Assembly (NCBI GenBank): GCA_028751875.1
Contig: CM054151.1
Location: 39,581,198 to 39,645,197 of the forward strand
DNA from: Rapana venosa
Taxonomy: Eukaryota > Mollusca > Gastropoda > Neogastropoda > Muricidae
Length of the DNA stretch: 64,000 bases
Direction of reading: 5' to 3'
The position numbers and the translations under genes were made by a program. The notes below the pieces were generated by a model, which ran no database searches, was not told the origin of the DNA, and worked only from the letters and a program-made list of their open reading frames with translations. Below, one piece after another: positions 14,011 to 25,379 of this stretch (its first letter is position 1; the number at the start of each line of letters is the position of its first letter).

Positions 14011-14500
14011 GGGCGGTGGTCTAGAGGGAACGCACCTGCCTAGAAAGCCAGAAGTACGGGTTTTAAACCCCGTTTTTCCCAAAACTTTCCCCCTACCCTA
14101 GAGTGGGGTGGCTGGGGGGTCTTTTGGCTGAGGTGAAAACGTGTGCAAAACTGTTTTTAGCCACGTGAAAGAACCCGTACAACAAGAGATGCTCCTACTA
14201 ATTTGTAGAGAAAAAAACCAGTCATTTTAAAGAGACTGCCAGATATGATGTTAAAGGGGCACTCTAAAAAACACAACAAAAACAACTTTTCAGAAAAAGC
14301 AAAACAAAACAAAACAAAAAAATACATCATAAACAACAACAAAAAACAAAAAACAACATTAAAAATAAACAACAACAAAAAAACAAACAACAAACAAAAT
14401 GCTCCCCAAATTTTTTGGTCGATATTTTTAACCACAAACTACACCCAAAACATACCCTTGAAATGAACCTGTCACACCTTTTAAAAAGACCCAAACCCCA
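14011..14500 (+). mobile_element. SINE-1 copy 1 (tRNA-derived), smeared
   Basis: The head GGGCGGTGGTCTA is followed by AACGCACCTGCCTAG and a degraded B box at about 14059-14069, giving a tRNA-like RNA polymerase III promoter layout. The body matches the clean copy at 39929 throughout: AGTCTTTCGGCTGAGG-like core, ACGTGAAAGAACC, CAGTC...TTTAAAGA, then GATATGATGTTA. As in the other copy, the body runs into (AAC)n and then a further block ending in CA repeats. Homopolymer substitutions are frequent. Confidence 0.8.
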
Positions 14501-14660
14501 CACTCACACACCCACACACACCACACACCATACACACACACATCACCACAAAAAAACACCCCCCCACCCACACACCCCACACAACCAACACACACACACA
14601 CCACACCACAACACACCCACACAAACACATACACACACAAACAAAACCCCCCCTTTTTTT
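14500..14660. repeat. (CA)n-rich tail and poly-C/poly-T run
   Basis: Degenerate CACACA sequence follows SINE-1 copy 1 and ends in a C, T and A homopolymer run. The clean SINE-1 copy is followed by CA repeats in the same position (40386-40455). Confidence 0.85.
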
Positions 14661-14834
14661 TTTTAAAAAAAAAAAAAAAAGGAAGGGAATAAAAGGGGGG
14701 AAGGGAAAGGAAGACAGAAAGAAAAAAGGGGGCATATTGGAAGCGGGTTTGTTTGTTTTGTGCGCGCGAATGTGTATGTGTGTGTGCTTCTGGAGTGTAT
14801 GGATGTATTTTTTTTAAATAATAAAAATTTAAAT

Positions 14835-15000
14835 GGAACTTATCACGCTATTCTTGCAAAGACAAATCAAAGCGCAGCATGGGCCCTAACGTTACACGCC
14901 CAAAAACCCCGACAAAAAATCAATAGTTCAAAACAATTTACAAAATGGTCCCTGCAGACCAAATCATAAAATAAATTGCAATAGTCAAATGTTTTTTAAA
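14835..15000. repeat. Dispersed repeat R1, smeared copy
   Basis: The segment with CTTGCAAAGACAAATCAAAG followed by a GC-richer part resembles 53845-54060, where CTTGTAAAGTAAAG and ATCAAAGCGCTTGC occur in the same order. Such a pairing marks a dispersed repeat of about 200 bases. I do not recognise its class. The cleaner copy interrupts an RT sequence, which suggests it is mobile. Confidence 0.45.
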
Positions 15001-15540
15001 AACACACACCACACAGGCATATACTTTAAAGGGGTGATAGGACATAGTTAAGTGAAGGGTGGGAATTTTGATAGACAGGAGGAGAAATCTTGGGTTTGAA
15101 ATAAAATGCTTGGATTTGTTTAAAAAAGTGTCATGCTAGGCTCGGGGCAAAAGAGAGAGGGGAGCTCTTTCCCAGGTGGGATGGCCCCGAAATAGAGAAA
15201 GAGCGGCGGCCCAAACCCAGTAGATTGGTTAATTTCTACGTTTTTCCGTGGGGCAAAGGGTATCTGCAGCAGAGGGGGGAAAAACGTAAAGGAGGGGAAA
15301 GGTTTAAGACATTCACAGGGGAGGGGGGTTCCCAGTTTTGTGGGACATTTGAAACAGAGGGTACTGATTTTATTTTCTACTCTCTATGGCACAGGCACCC
15401 CGGGGAGAATCGCAAGGGGGGGGGTAATGGCCCCAAATTTTTTCTTTCTGGAACTAGCCCGAGCTGCGGAGTGGGGCTTTGTTTTTTTCCCCCCCTTCAA
15501 ATTTGGGGCCAAGGCCTTTTGAAAAACCTTTTGCTTTTCG
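15000..15540. other. No gene seen; smeared sequence
   Basis: GC-richer, homopolymer-rich sequence. A 160-codon plus-strand frame begins at 15225, but its C-terminal half is a Ser/Leu/Phe translation of the CT tract and the rest matches nothing I recognise. Confidence 0.5.
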
Positions 15541-15542
15541 CA

Positions 15543-15647
15543 TTCTCTTCCTCTCTCTCTCCTCTCTCTCCCCTCTTCTCTCTCTCTTCTCCCCTCTTTT
15601 CTCTCTCTCTCTCTTTTCTCTCTCTCTTCTCTCCCCTTCTCTCTCTT
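15543..15647. repeat. (CT)n microsatellite
   Basis: CT dinucleotides with CCCC and TTTT interruptions. Long Ser/Leu or Arg/Glu frames on both strands come from this repeat. Confidence 0.9.
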
Positions 15648-15659
15648 TTTCCATTAAAT

Positions 15660-17490
15660 TTCTTTAAAAATCTTCTTTCCAAAAAAATTTGGATTAGCAA
15701 TTTTTAAATTTTGAAAAGTGTGCACGGGAAAATTTAAAAAACCCCAAAACTCCCCCCTTTTTCCCCCGGGGGTTGTTTTTTCAAGAAACCCTTAAATATT
15801 GAAGGTTTAAAACTCTTTTAAAAGGTTCAAGGATTTTTGTAGACGCGTTTTTTCCAAAACTGTTAGAGATATTGGGCACAATCTACCCCAATTTGAAGAG
15901 TCTGGGGGCAGGGGGAAAAAAAAATTGTGAGAAGGGTTTTTGGGACATTTGATCATTAATGGCAAAAAGGGATGACCCTTTAAAATCTTAAAAAAAAGGG
16001 GTTTAGCTTGTTGGCCGGCCCATACAATCTTTCCTGCCATAGTCAAAAATTTACAGGGGGGTAAAAAAAAGAAAACCAGACACCGGCCCCTCAGCCTCAG
16101 TTGGGATTTGATGTAAAGGGCTTAGCCAAGTGAGGCCATTTTTGTGATGAAGTGAGGCGTAAACACTCCCCAATTTAAAGGGTAGCCAAAGACAGGCTGA
16201 TTTTGGGCCCTAGGTTTTAACACCACCCTAAAAAAATGGGGTTTGTAGGCAGCCCTTCCATTAAAGGCCTTTTTTAACTGCTGTAAAAGCAAAAATTCCC
16301 TGTGTTTTGCCCGGTCAAGAAATTTGGGTTTGGAAAGTGTCAGTCCTTGGGGGTTTGTGGATAAATTTAAATTTTGGGGTAATACAGATAAAAAAATAAA
16401 ACTTTTTCTTTTTTTGTCTTGGAACGAAAGGGATTGTTTTTCAAAACGGGTTGTTTGAATTTTGTATCTTATGTGCGTAGTTTTGTTTTTATATTCTGAC
16501 AAAAAACTTTCCCTGGAAAATTCCAGCCAAAAGTTTTTACGGGGCTAAAGGCCCTTTCTGAAAGTGGGCAATTAAATTTACCCCATCAAGGGAGGCTTTC
16601 TAGTTTTTTAAAGTTTTTTTTAATAAGGCATGAGTTAAACTCCCTTTTGGGTAAATTTGTTTTAGATTTTTCCATATCCTAAATTTCCCATTTTTTCTCT
16701 GTGACAAATCTCTGTTGGGTCCCCAAAAAGGGAAATGTTTTTCCCTTGTCTGTGGTAAAATCCCCCCCTGAAGGTTCCCCTTTTTTAAAAAATTTTTGGG
16801 TTTTTAAACAATATAATGGAAAATTTGCAAATGTTGGAAAAATGTTTAGTAAATTGGGGGTTTGAAACGGGGAATTTTAAATTTGAATAATATTTTGTGG
16901 AGTTTTAAAAAACAGCAGGACCTAAAAACTTTCTTGTCGGGCCATGATAAATAAATTTGGGTTCAGAGGGTCCAAAAGTAAAAAAAGTCCCCTCGGGCAG
17001 CAGTCGAAATTTTCAAAGATTGGGTTATCAAAATTATGGAAAATTTACTTTTGAATATGTCACTGCTCTTATTTAAAAAATTTCTAAATGGCGAAAGTAA
17101 TGGTGACCAAAGGGGACCTATACATACTCTCTGCGGAGGATTAGTTTTTAATGATTTTTTTTTAGGGGTCAGATAAATTTTTTTTCCCTCAAAATTTTTT
17201 ACTCATGTCGTATTTTTTGTTGCCAAAGCGTTTGATTCCGATCCCCTTTCCTTTAAAATTATATATTAATCCAGTATAAAATACAGGTGTGGAAACTTTT
17301 AACCCCATCTTTTGGGGGAAAAATTTTTGGTATGGGATAAAAAACAAACTCTCAGTTTATAAAGAAAATCCCAGGTTGGGGAACAGTTAAAAATTTTTTT
17401 TAAATGTTTTCCAGATGATTGATAAAGAACATTAATAAAGGGTTTTAGTTTTTGTTTAATGGTTTCATAAAAGCCAGTGCTGAATGTATG
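15660..17490. other. Smeared sequence, possibly the 5' part of an nLTR-C copy
   Basis: No domain can be read with confidence. It lies directly upstream of a recognisable nLTR-C RT on the plus strand, so an endonuclease region would be expected here. The frames are broken by homopolymer changes and I could not find the GD(F/M)NAR or SDHLP motifs. Confidence 0.3.
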
Positions 17491-19820
17491 AAGAAACAGG
17501 TACATATCAATAAAGGTCCATCAAAGGGATACTTGGTTTGATAATGAATGAAAAAAGTATAAAATAAAAAGGGAAAACTTCGAAAAACTTTCCGAAAAAC
17601 ATTAAGAAATGGGACAAAAACGTGTCTTTTGCCCTCAAAAAAGGGAAATAAATGCATGCTTGAACGAAAAAAAAAAAACAGTTAATCCCCCCTTTACTTG
17701 CAGAAATAGTCATCTTCTCTTCTCAAACCCCAGTTCGGGAAAAAAAGGTGTTAAGAAGGCGTCATTTAAAAAAAAGGGCACCAAAAAATTAGAATACCCC
17801 CCCCCTTTGGACAGGGGTTTTAAAACATTTAAAAACCCCCGGGGGTTTGGGGGAAAAGACCTTACCCAACTCCATGTTACTGATTTTTGACAGTGGGGGA
17901 AAAATGAGGACGTTTTTGATCGTCCTATATCTAAAGATAAAGAAAATTGGGGGCACTTAAAAAATTTAAAAGGGAGTGAGAAAGCACCCCGGCCCTGATA
18001 AAATCTTTGGTAAATTGCTAAAATAGGGAGGGGGAAAAATTGTGTTTTTCCTTCTAAACTATTAAAAACAAAATTTTTATGATGGTCTTTTCCCAGATAA
18101 CTGGGCGAATCTAAATACTAACATTGCTTAAAAAGGGTGATGTTGTTTAACCCTAATAACTCCCGGGAAATTTCTCTTACTGACATAAGTATTTAAGTTA
18201 AAATAGTACTTTTTTAAACCCAATAGGTTACAAGAATGGGTTATAAAGAATAATATTCCAGGTGAGCCCCAAAGGGCTGGTTTAAGAGAGGTTCTCCCAA
18301 CTATAGATAATAGTTTACTTGTTGCGTTTGTCCCAGAAAACATTTTGCTCAAAACCCGTAAGCTTTTATTAGCTTTTTTGATTTTGGGAAAAAAGATTTG
18401 ATTCTTTTAAACCGGGAACTTGTTGTGGCCTATTCTCCTAAAAAATGGGGGAAAGGGGGTAAACAAATTACGATTTTTTGAGAGAAAAGTAAACCCGAAT
18501 GTCAGAAGCAGAAAAAAGATGTGGAAAAATAAAATGTCTGACATAATATATGTACCCAGGGGGTTTAAAAAGGGTTGTAAAAGTGGGCCCCCTTTTTGTT
18601 TTCTGTTTTTTTAAACAATGAGGTTTTAAAACCAAAAGACATCAAACAATAATGGTGAAACAAGGTTTTCCCCGTTCCCCCCAAAAATTTTCTCGAAATT
18701 GTTTATTTTTCTGCTTGCTAAGATGTTATTTGTATCTGGAAACCCGTCGTGGTTTTTTCAAAAGCCGTTTTAAAAAGCTTAAAAGGGCTTTAAAAAGCAC
18801 TGGATCTTAAGGTTAAAAAAAGTAAAGAGTAACAAACGTTGTATTCAGAAAAGGGGATTTTTAGCTGCTCATTGAAAAATGGTTGTACAAAGGAAATATC
18901 CCTGTGATTAATGTAAATAAAAAATTTTGGAATCTTTTTTTTTTACTAAGCTTAATTTTTACAACTGCATGTAAAGATCTGGGGCAATCTGGAAAAAGAA
19001 AACTTGTTAAATTTTGGGTTTAAAAAAAATAAAAATTGAATAATAAAATCTTTTGAATTTTTTCCCTTTAAAATATTTGATGCACAAATACAACCCACGT
19101 GTTTAAAGGTGGGAGAAATGGGGGGTTTTGGGTGCAGCTGTAACCATTGTGAATCATTTCACCTCTTTTTCTTTAAAACAGTTTTTTAGGCTTAGTAGAC
19201 GTACCCCCAAAGATCTTGTTTTTTAGTAAAATAATGAAACCCTCTCTCTTTTAATGCGCTGTAAGATGCATTAGATATTGGGTTAAGTTTTTGCATATTA
19301 ATGAGAGCAGGCTAAACCTTTTTAAATTTCCCACAAAATGCTTTTGATCTAGATGTCAAAGGGAAAAAAAAAAATTGGGCAACACAAATAGTACCCGTTT
19401 GTGTGAACTCGGGTTTTTGGGGTTTTTGGCTCAATCCAAAGGGGTCGGGAAAAGGGAGAGAGTTTTTTTAACGCTTTCAGGGAAAAATTGGGTTGACTTT
19501 TGATGGGACAAAGGAAATAATTTATATACAAACATGAAAAATTTCAAATGTACAACAATTTATTTTTTTCGCCCCTGATGTCAATCCTTATCTAAAACTT
19601 GAAATGGATTCCCTTTGAAAAGAAAAATGCTAAGTTTAGACTTTGGGGTATCAATAAAATGTTCATAAATTCAGATTTCAGGAACAGGTTATTGACCCAC
19701 GTCAGGCCCGTTGTGCCCATTATGTAAGCAAGCCCGGAGGAAAGAAATTTAAAATTTGTCTTGTGCTGTCCCGTATTTGGGGTGTAGGCAGAAAAATACA
19801 TCCCCGTTAAAAAAAAGTAG
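17490..19820 (+). pseudogene. nLTR-C: linker, RT and C-terminal domain, smeared copy
   Basis: Reading the plus strand across frames gives a coherent LINE order. Around 17510-17890 is a linker with a WFD and lysine-rich part. At about 17920-18060 come ISKD, then PDKIFGKLLK and FYDGLFPDNW, the usual RT entry. A GLVQKTF-like and F-EK-FDS region (RT motif A area) follows to about 18410. At 18540-18600 is PRGFKKGCKSGP, replacing the family's PRGVKQGCxxSP. GFLAAH and a K-YLG-like region sit near 18850-18960. A KFRFQEQV segment (about 19670) and CPLCK (19715) mark the C-terminal zinc-type end. The frame changes many times, partly from consensus smearing. No functional enzyme can be inferred from the sequence as given. 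Confidence 0.7.
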
Positions 19821-19988
19821 AAGCCTAATTTTTTTTAGACTTGGGACCCCCTGGGAAACGGGCCAAACTTTAAAAGGGGGGTGCCCCAAACCTCACTTTT
19901 TATTTGTGTAAAAGCCCCCCCTTTAAAATAAAAGAGATAATGTTATTTCCCAAATGATATTTTTGTAGCGACCCTTTTTGTAAATTTC

Positions 19989-20085
19989 ATTACATGTTGG
20001 TCTGGTGGTTTTTGTGTGTGTGATGTGGGTGTGTGCGGGGCGTGCGGGGCGTGCGTGCGTGTGTGTGTGTGGTGTGCTATGTGTT
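19989..20085. repeat. (GT)n-rich tract
   Basis: Degenerate GTGTGT with GCGGGGCGTGC interruptions, just downstream of the nLTR-C C-terminal domain. Confidence 0.8.
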
Positions 20086-20089
20086 AAAA

Positions 20090-20840
20090 CTAAAATACAA
20101 CAGTTCGGGAACCCCCTTCATTATGGGCCAAAGGCCTTTTTTTTGAATAAAACGTTCGGTTCGAGTTTTTGGGGTTCGAGTTCTCTTACATCATTTCCCG
20201 TTCATTTAAAGGGCAGTGTTTGGGCCTTTTTCAGTTCTGGGCCCTTTGTTTCGAAAAACACTCCTCCTCTCTTAAACCCCCATCTCCCTCCCGTAGCACA
20301 GAAATCTGTTCCATAAAAACCATTCCCCCCTTTTTTCCATCTTTTCCATTCTACGTCCTTTTAATTTTTTTAAGTCTTCCAGTTTAGTCCTAATCTCAAT
20401 CAGCGTTTGTTCCATCAGGAGAAAGGGGGAGCGTTGCCCCCTGTTTCCCGAGAAGTGCCATCTTTTTCCACACGGCTCGGGCCCCCCTCCCCACTGGGGC
20501 AGTCGTGTTGCCCAGAGATTCCCGGTTTCTGAGGTCAGGGGCCCCAGGGCCCGCTTAAAATCGGCCCCAAACGTAAAAGCAGTCTGCCCCCAAAAAATCA
20601 GGGGAGGAGCAAGCCCAGGGTAAAAACCGTCAAACGGCGGCGCAGTGTCCAAAATGGGCGGGGTGCTGGGGGCTTTTCCCCCGGCTCTTTCCAAAACAAA
20701 AGCCAGGTTTTAAAATGGCCGAAGGCCCAAACCCCAACCTGGGCCCAAAACCCAAAAGGGTTAAAAAGGGGATGGGATCTTGTCTACCTGCTTGCCAAAC
20801 TTAAAAAACAAGTACTGTCAAATGTCACATACGGGTTTAT
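20090..20840. other. Unrecognised smeared block, GC-rich in its second half
   Basis: The stretch 20430-20700 is markedly GC-rich with many CCCC and GGGG runs. A 140-codon minus-strand frame covers it (20272-20694), but I recognise no domain. Similar GC-rich smeared sequence at 37-39 kb belongs to nLTR-A, so another nLTR-A piece is possible but not shown. Confidence 0.35.
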
Positions 20841-20841
20841 C

Positions 20842-20978
20842 CAAATCTCTCTCAATTTTCTCTCTCGCCTCTCACTCTCCCCTCCCTCCCCTTTTTCTCT
20901 CTCTCTCACTCTCTCCCCCACTCTCTCTCTCCTCTCCCTCTCTCCTTTTTCTCTCCTCTCTCCTCTCTCTCTCTCCAA
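20842..20978. repeat. (CT)n microsatellite
   Basis: Imperfect CT repeat with CCCC and TTTT breaks, followed by a smeared T/A-rich segment. Confidence 0.9.
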
Positions 20979-21148
20979 AATGTTTAAAAAATTGGGGGTT
21001 TTTTTTCAAACCTCCTTTTTTGAAAATAGTGCAAAAACATCTGAAAAAGCCAAAAAAAAAAAAATTTTCCTTTAAAATTAGGGAATAGCTGGACTCCCCT
21101 GTTTGCCTTTTTTTGTTCTTTTTCATTTGCTAACTGGTTCATAAATAT

Positions 21149-21810
21149 TTAAGGGCCTTTTTCAACATATACTGTATTTTTAAATCCCCAAAAAAATTCA
21201 TCTCCCCGAACAAAAATGGGTTTCCCCTGCGTTTTTGCATTTACATCACCAATTAGTAGAACATAAAAATAATCATTTGATTCCTGCAAGTCTAATATAC
21301 ACTGCTCTAGCATTTCCATGCCATAACCATGTTGGTGATGATTCCAAACTGTATAATCATATGGGGGTATATTAGTACAAATTAGCAGTACATCTTTATT
21401 AGTTTGTACCAGATCCTTTTGGATGTTAAGCACAACCATATTATTATATATTACATCAACCTTTTCAACTTAGCAGGTATACTTTTTCTTCACCATCACT
21501 ATCATTCCTCCAGAATATCGACTCTGATGCCACAGTTTCTTGGCCTTTGATGTAAATACAACAAAATCAATGAATAGTGGTGATTCAAAATCAAAACTTA
21601 CAAATGTTTCTGTTAAACATATAAAATCACGAGGCAAAATGAAATTAACAAAATCATTATTTTCTTACTTTTGTAATAAGCCATTTACATTATAGTTGAG
21701 AAAATTAATATGTTGTTCATGTACAGTATTTACAAACAGTTTTGTCTGCTTCTCTTCGCCTTTATTAACAGAGCCAGAAAATAGGGTTTCATTACTTTTA
21801 GATGTAGATA
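21149..21810 (-). pseudogene. nLTR-C N-terminus and APE endonuclease, inverted 5' piece
   Basis: The minus strand matches 57420-58000 closely, starting in the region before the endonuclease and reading into it. An N-terminal NYNV/NGLL-type segment lies near 21690. A 96-codon frame at 21149-21439 holds a PPYDYTVW segment, then LLIGDVNAKT, the GD(F/V/M)NA(R/K)T core of apurinic-like endonucleases of LINEs; the usual Arg is Lys here. The 21150-21260 end enters smeared sequence. It lies head to head with a plus-strand piece of the same family that begins around 21845, an arrangement expected of a 5'-inverted LINE insertion. Confidence 0.75.
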
Positions 21811-21844
21811 TAAGACTGTTGTCATGATCTTCAGTTAAGTGTTA

Positions 21845-23270
21845 ATATAAATACAACTAAGATAATGGTACTTAGGAAAGGGGGATTTCTTTCAAAACAG
21901 GAACAATCGTATTACAATGGTATTCGGTTAGAAGTTGTGAATCAGTATTGCTATCTAGGTTTTAGTTTTACAACAAAGATGAGGCAGTGGTTCAGTTGAA
22001 CAAAGTCTTTAATAGTTATAAAGAAATAAACGTTAGTACTTTTTTCAAGATTTTCGACACTAAGATTCAGCCAATATTCTTGTATTCATCGGAAATATGG
22101 GGAACAAACAAACTATATCATATTGAGAAAATTCATTTGATGGCATGGACAACATTTTTAGGAGTACCTGTAAGAACCCAATAATGATGGTTTACGGCGA
22201 TTTAGGCAGATATCTACTTTATGTCAACTCCTGTACAAGCACCATCAAGTATTGGTTCAAAACTATTGCAAATGGATCAAAGTAGAATACCATATAATGC
22301 TTACTGCATGCAGTTTAGAGTTAGATAGCAATGGTAAATATTGCTGGATTTCAAAAATAAGAGAAATTTTGTGTGAGACAGGTTTTGTTTGTCCATCGTG
22401 TCCAACGATGATCTCCAAAACAGCAGAGGAGGCAGCTGCTGTTTTGGAAACTGGGCAGATTATAGTGGAGATGTCTTGCCCACAGCACATCCCCACTCTC
22501 TTGGCCAAGTGGGCATAAGGACAGTTAGCGTTGGAGATGCTCTCCCAAAGGGCCAACCAGCCCCAAGGGCTGCAGCACATAAGGACTGTGCGAGTCAAGC
22601 CTCCTATCAGTAGAGTCATAGTCATCACTAAAGACTAAGCCGTAAATGGAATTCCATGAGTGTGAAAGCCCTGGTTCATACAGCCTCTCTCACCTTTGCT
22701 GTTGCCCCTAGCGTTCAATGGTTTAATCAAGAACTGTTATAAAGCAACAGTTTTAACAATCTTTGATGCAGTAAAGTGTCCAGGTAATGTAAAAGTTTTC
22801 TTAGGTATGTTTTAAACAAAGATTCGTGATATGTTTATTCAAGAATGGGATGGGATTATACGAGATAACGAAGGAATGAAAATTATAGAACGTTTAAAAA
22901 AATATATTTTGTAAAAGACATATCTAAAACTCATATAGATGTTACTGTTTCATGTAGCAATTAACACAGCAATATTTACTTTTTTAATTACCTCTTTACC
23001 ATAATGTTTATAGAACGATCTTAATAATATTCAAGATAAATTATTTCCATTTTGTAAAAACAAATTGAAAATAAAGCCCACTTTTCTATTGGAATGTTAC
23101 ACGTACTCAAAAAATAGAGAGAGAAGTTTTTAAGCATATGCATCAATTTACCATTGCCAGAATATGTTTTACAAAGTAAGAAATGATAGTACAAACATAG
23201 TTTGTCTAGATACATTTTTCATTCTATTAACACAAAAAAACAATGTTGGCCCAAAAACTTTATGTGAAAA
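21845..23270 (+). pseudogene. nLTR-C RT 3' half and C-terminal domain
   Basis: Plus-strand reading gives TTKIMVLRKGGFLS, VVNQYCYLGFSF (RT thumb-side K-YLG motif), then FFKIFDTKIQPIFLYSSEIW at 22035-22100, an EKIHLMAW and FLGVPVRT segment, and a GDLGRYLLYVNS segment. After an interruption at 22385-22735 it resumes with a KIRDMFIQEWDGIIRD segment (about 22815-22865). FPFCKN and FLLECYTY near 23045-23100 form the C-terminal cysteine/histidine end. At least three frame changes and several stops are present, so it is dead. The catalytic YADD region is upstream of what survives. Confidence 0.8.
22385..22735. mobile_element. Unclassified ~350-bp insertion inside nLTR-C
   Basis: The nLTR-C protein breaks off after a CETGF segment at about 22385 and resumes near 22740 with a VKVFLGMF segment. 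The sequence between is GC-richer than the surrounding LINE and has an uninterrupted minus-strand frame (22263-22628), but no domain I recognise. I could not identify terminal repeats or a target-site duplication. It may be a short non-autonomous element or a piece of another retroelement's 3' end. Confidence 0.45.
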
Positions 23271-23489
23271 ACACTGCTATGATTTGATATACTCATATGG
23301 ATGATTTTACTCGATAACACATCTTCTTTCTAAGATTGGGTATGGTTGATTTAAGGCTTGTAATCAGAAATAGAATAATTGGTGTTTTTCTTCTTTATTC
23401 AGTCAAAATTGTTTACTGACATAACCTGTTTTATGATTTGGTTATGTATTTTTTTGTTTTGTTCTTATACCTCATCATAAATCAACACT

Positions 23490-24130
23490 GTTTTGCCTTT
23501 GCTTTAGCCAATGGAGATGAACTGATCCCATTGTTCCATCCCAATGTCCAAACGAGCAGTGCATAGTTTAAGTAGAATTTATTCAAAGGGCAAAGAAGTG
23601 ACACAAAAACTTTTTTTAAAGGTATTTGACGCAAAAGTGCAGTGGATACCGTTATACTCCTCTGAAGTCTGGGAGTTAATAGACTGAAACCTCGAAAAAG
23701 ACAAGACCTTTTAGCTTGCAAGCAATATACTGGGCATACCTTTGAAGTCGCCAAAAAATTATTGTCTGGGTGGAGCTAGGTATATATATATCATCTCCAT
23801 ATGATTTTATATCATATCATTCGTCTCCTATTCATCAACACAGCATTCAGATCCTGTGAAGTATTGGCCAGCGTTTATGTTCATGCCGGAATAGGACATC
23901 CACCCTAACGTGAAGGGGGTAGATATGAAAATATAGAACGTTTAAAGAATTCTTTGGCAAAGAAAGATAATATTACACAATTGAATAAAGTAAGTTTAGT
24001 TCCGCGTTTTCGCATGTAAGACTGGTATATACCTATAAACAGCAATATCATAGGTACAGTGAAAATCCCCGATGGACAAGCTATGCCCATATGTTTTCAC
24101 GCAGAAAATGAAACAACATTTCTTACTTGA
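23490..24130 (+). pseudogene. Second nLTR-C RT-tail fragment
   Basis: Reading the plus strand gives FDAKVQWIPLYSSEVW (about 23615-23670), then an LGIPLKSPKN segment, a V-KYWP segment and further degenerate sequence to about 24100. This is the same order as FDTKIQPIFLYSSEIW in the copy just upstream, so it is a second insertion rather than its continuation. Many stops are present. An ALANGDE-type segment at about 23500-23520 resembles 3' ends of related LINEs and may be the true tail of the upstream copy. Confidence 0.65.
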
Positions 24131-24134
24131 CTTG

Positions 24135-24925
24135 TCCGTTATAATGACCTGAGAGAAAAGTTCCTTAAAGATTTTTCTTGAAGTTCACTCTGTCAAGACT
24201 GCAAGATGGAAAGAAGCGAAGCTGTCTGTGGCCAATGGATGTCGGTAAATATGTTTGCACTATTAGACGAAGACAGCATTTCTTGAAAAGCCAGGTCAAC
24301 TTCAGTTTCAACACCCTCACCCCTTCCCCGTAATGTTTACTCGAGGGGTCGTCCAGTGATATTCTTGTTCACAAAAGTTTTCTTTTCTCATACAAGAATA
24401 GATGATACATATTTTATTACGTAGAAAGTTTCTGATGTGGAAAATCTAATGCTATTTGTGCAAACTATAATGCGTTGTACCTTTGACATTCTGATTCGGA
24501 ACATGATTTTTCAGCATGTCATATATTAAAGGACGACCCCACCCCTCCCTTTAAGTGTATGTAGCTATGGCCAAAACCATTAACAGTTAAGTCTTGAGTC
24601 TTGGAGTCTCCCTCTCTTTCCCCGTGTTATAGCCTTCCTTTACACTTCACCGGGTCCCATAGACTGAAGATTTTGCAACAGCTTCCTCCCTCCCGGGTTT
24701 CTCGCTTTCATTAGCAAGTCGTCCACTCAAGCCATCCACTCTTTGATGTTGTCTTCTCATCGTTTTCTCTGTCTAATACAAGTTATGAAAAGACGTTTAT
24801 ATACTCTTGAACACAGACACAGACTGACAATTAAAAAAACTTTTTTTCTCTAGCCAGATGCCCTAACCAAACTTACCCGGTAAAGGCTTTTTTTAAGATG
24901 TGCCTGCAGCATTGGAGGTCCTCTG
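24135..24925. other. No feature recognised
   Basis: Mixed-composition sequence with no open frame of note and no repeat that I can match elsewhere in the window. Confidence 0.5.
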
Positions 24926-24929
24926 TCTC

Positions 24930-25125
24930 ACTGCCTCTGTCTCTGTCTCCCTCTCCCTCTCTCTCTCCTCTCATAATAAAAAGACTTTGTCATTCTCTCT
25001 CTCTCTCTCTCTCTCATCCTCTCCTCTCTCTCTCACTCGTCTCCTCTCAATCCATTCTCCTTCATCATCTTCTCTCTCTCCCTTCTCACTCTCTCTCCCT
25101 CTCTCTCTCTCACCTACACTTTCAG
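24930..25125. repeat. (CT)n microsatellite, interrupted
   Basis: Long CT repeat broken by CATAATAAAAAGAC near 24972 and by TCATC words. Serine/leucine-rich frames over it are artefacts. Confidence 0.92.
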
Positions 25126-25379
25126 ATCAGTGAACCTTACTTCCTTAAGTGTGCCTGGTTCTTTCTTATCCATCACTCTTTTACTTCCCGTACGTTACAT
25201 CCTGTTTTGTTTGTCAGGGTAGAAATCCCTTTGATAACATAATTAAGTGCTTTCTTCCATCCTCTTAAAATATCGATAAAATGTGACCTCATAAGCGTAA
25301 TCTAGTTTTTTGTTTTTTAAGTCAGAAAAACGTCTAATTTTTCCCTTTTAAACTGAAAAAACAAAAAGGTTACAGATAT

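Larger units (their letters stand above)
13150..21140. other. Homopolymer-smeared, probably low-quality consensus
   Basis: Runs of three to eight identical bases are far more common here than in flanking sequence, and mixed words in cleaner copies are replaced by homopolymers. Three internal comparisons show it: the SINE-1 copy at 14011 against 39929, the nLTR-D piece at 13580 against 34385, and the nLTR-C endonuclease at 21185-21260 against 57350-57440. In the SINE-1 B box, GGTTCGATCCC in the clean copy reads GGTTTTAAACC here. Genuine divergence would not favour runs in this way. Annotation inside this block should be treated as approximate, and its frames are not trustworthy. Confidence 0.75.

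Noticed and set aside
24898..25242. Ser/Leu-rich 114-codon frame
   Set aside because: It is driven by the CT microsatellite.
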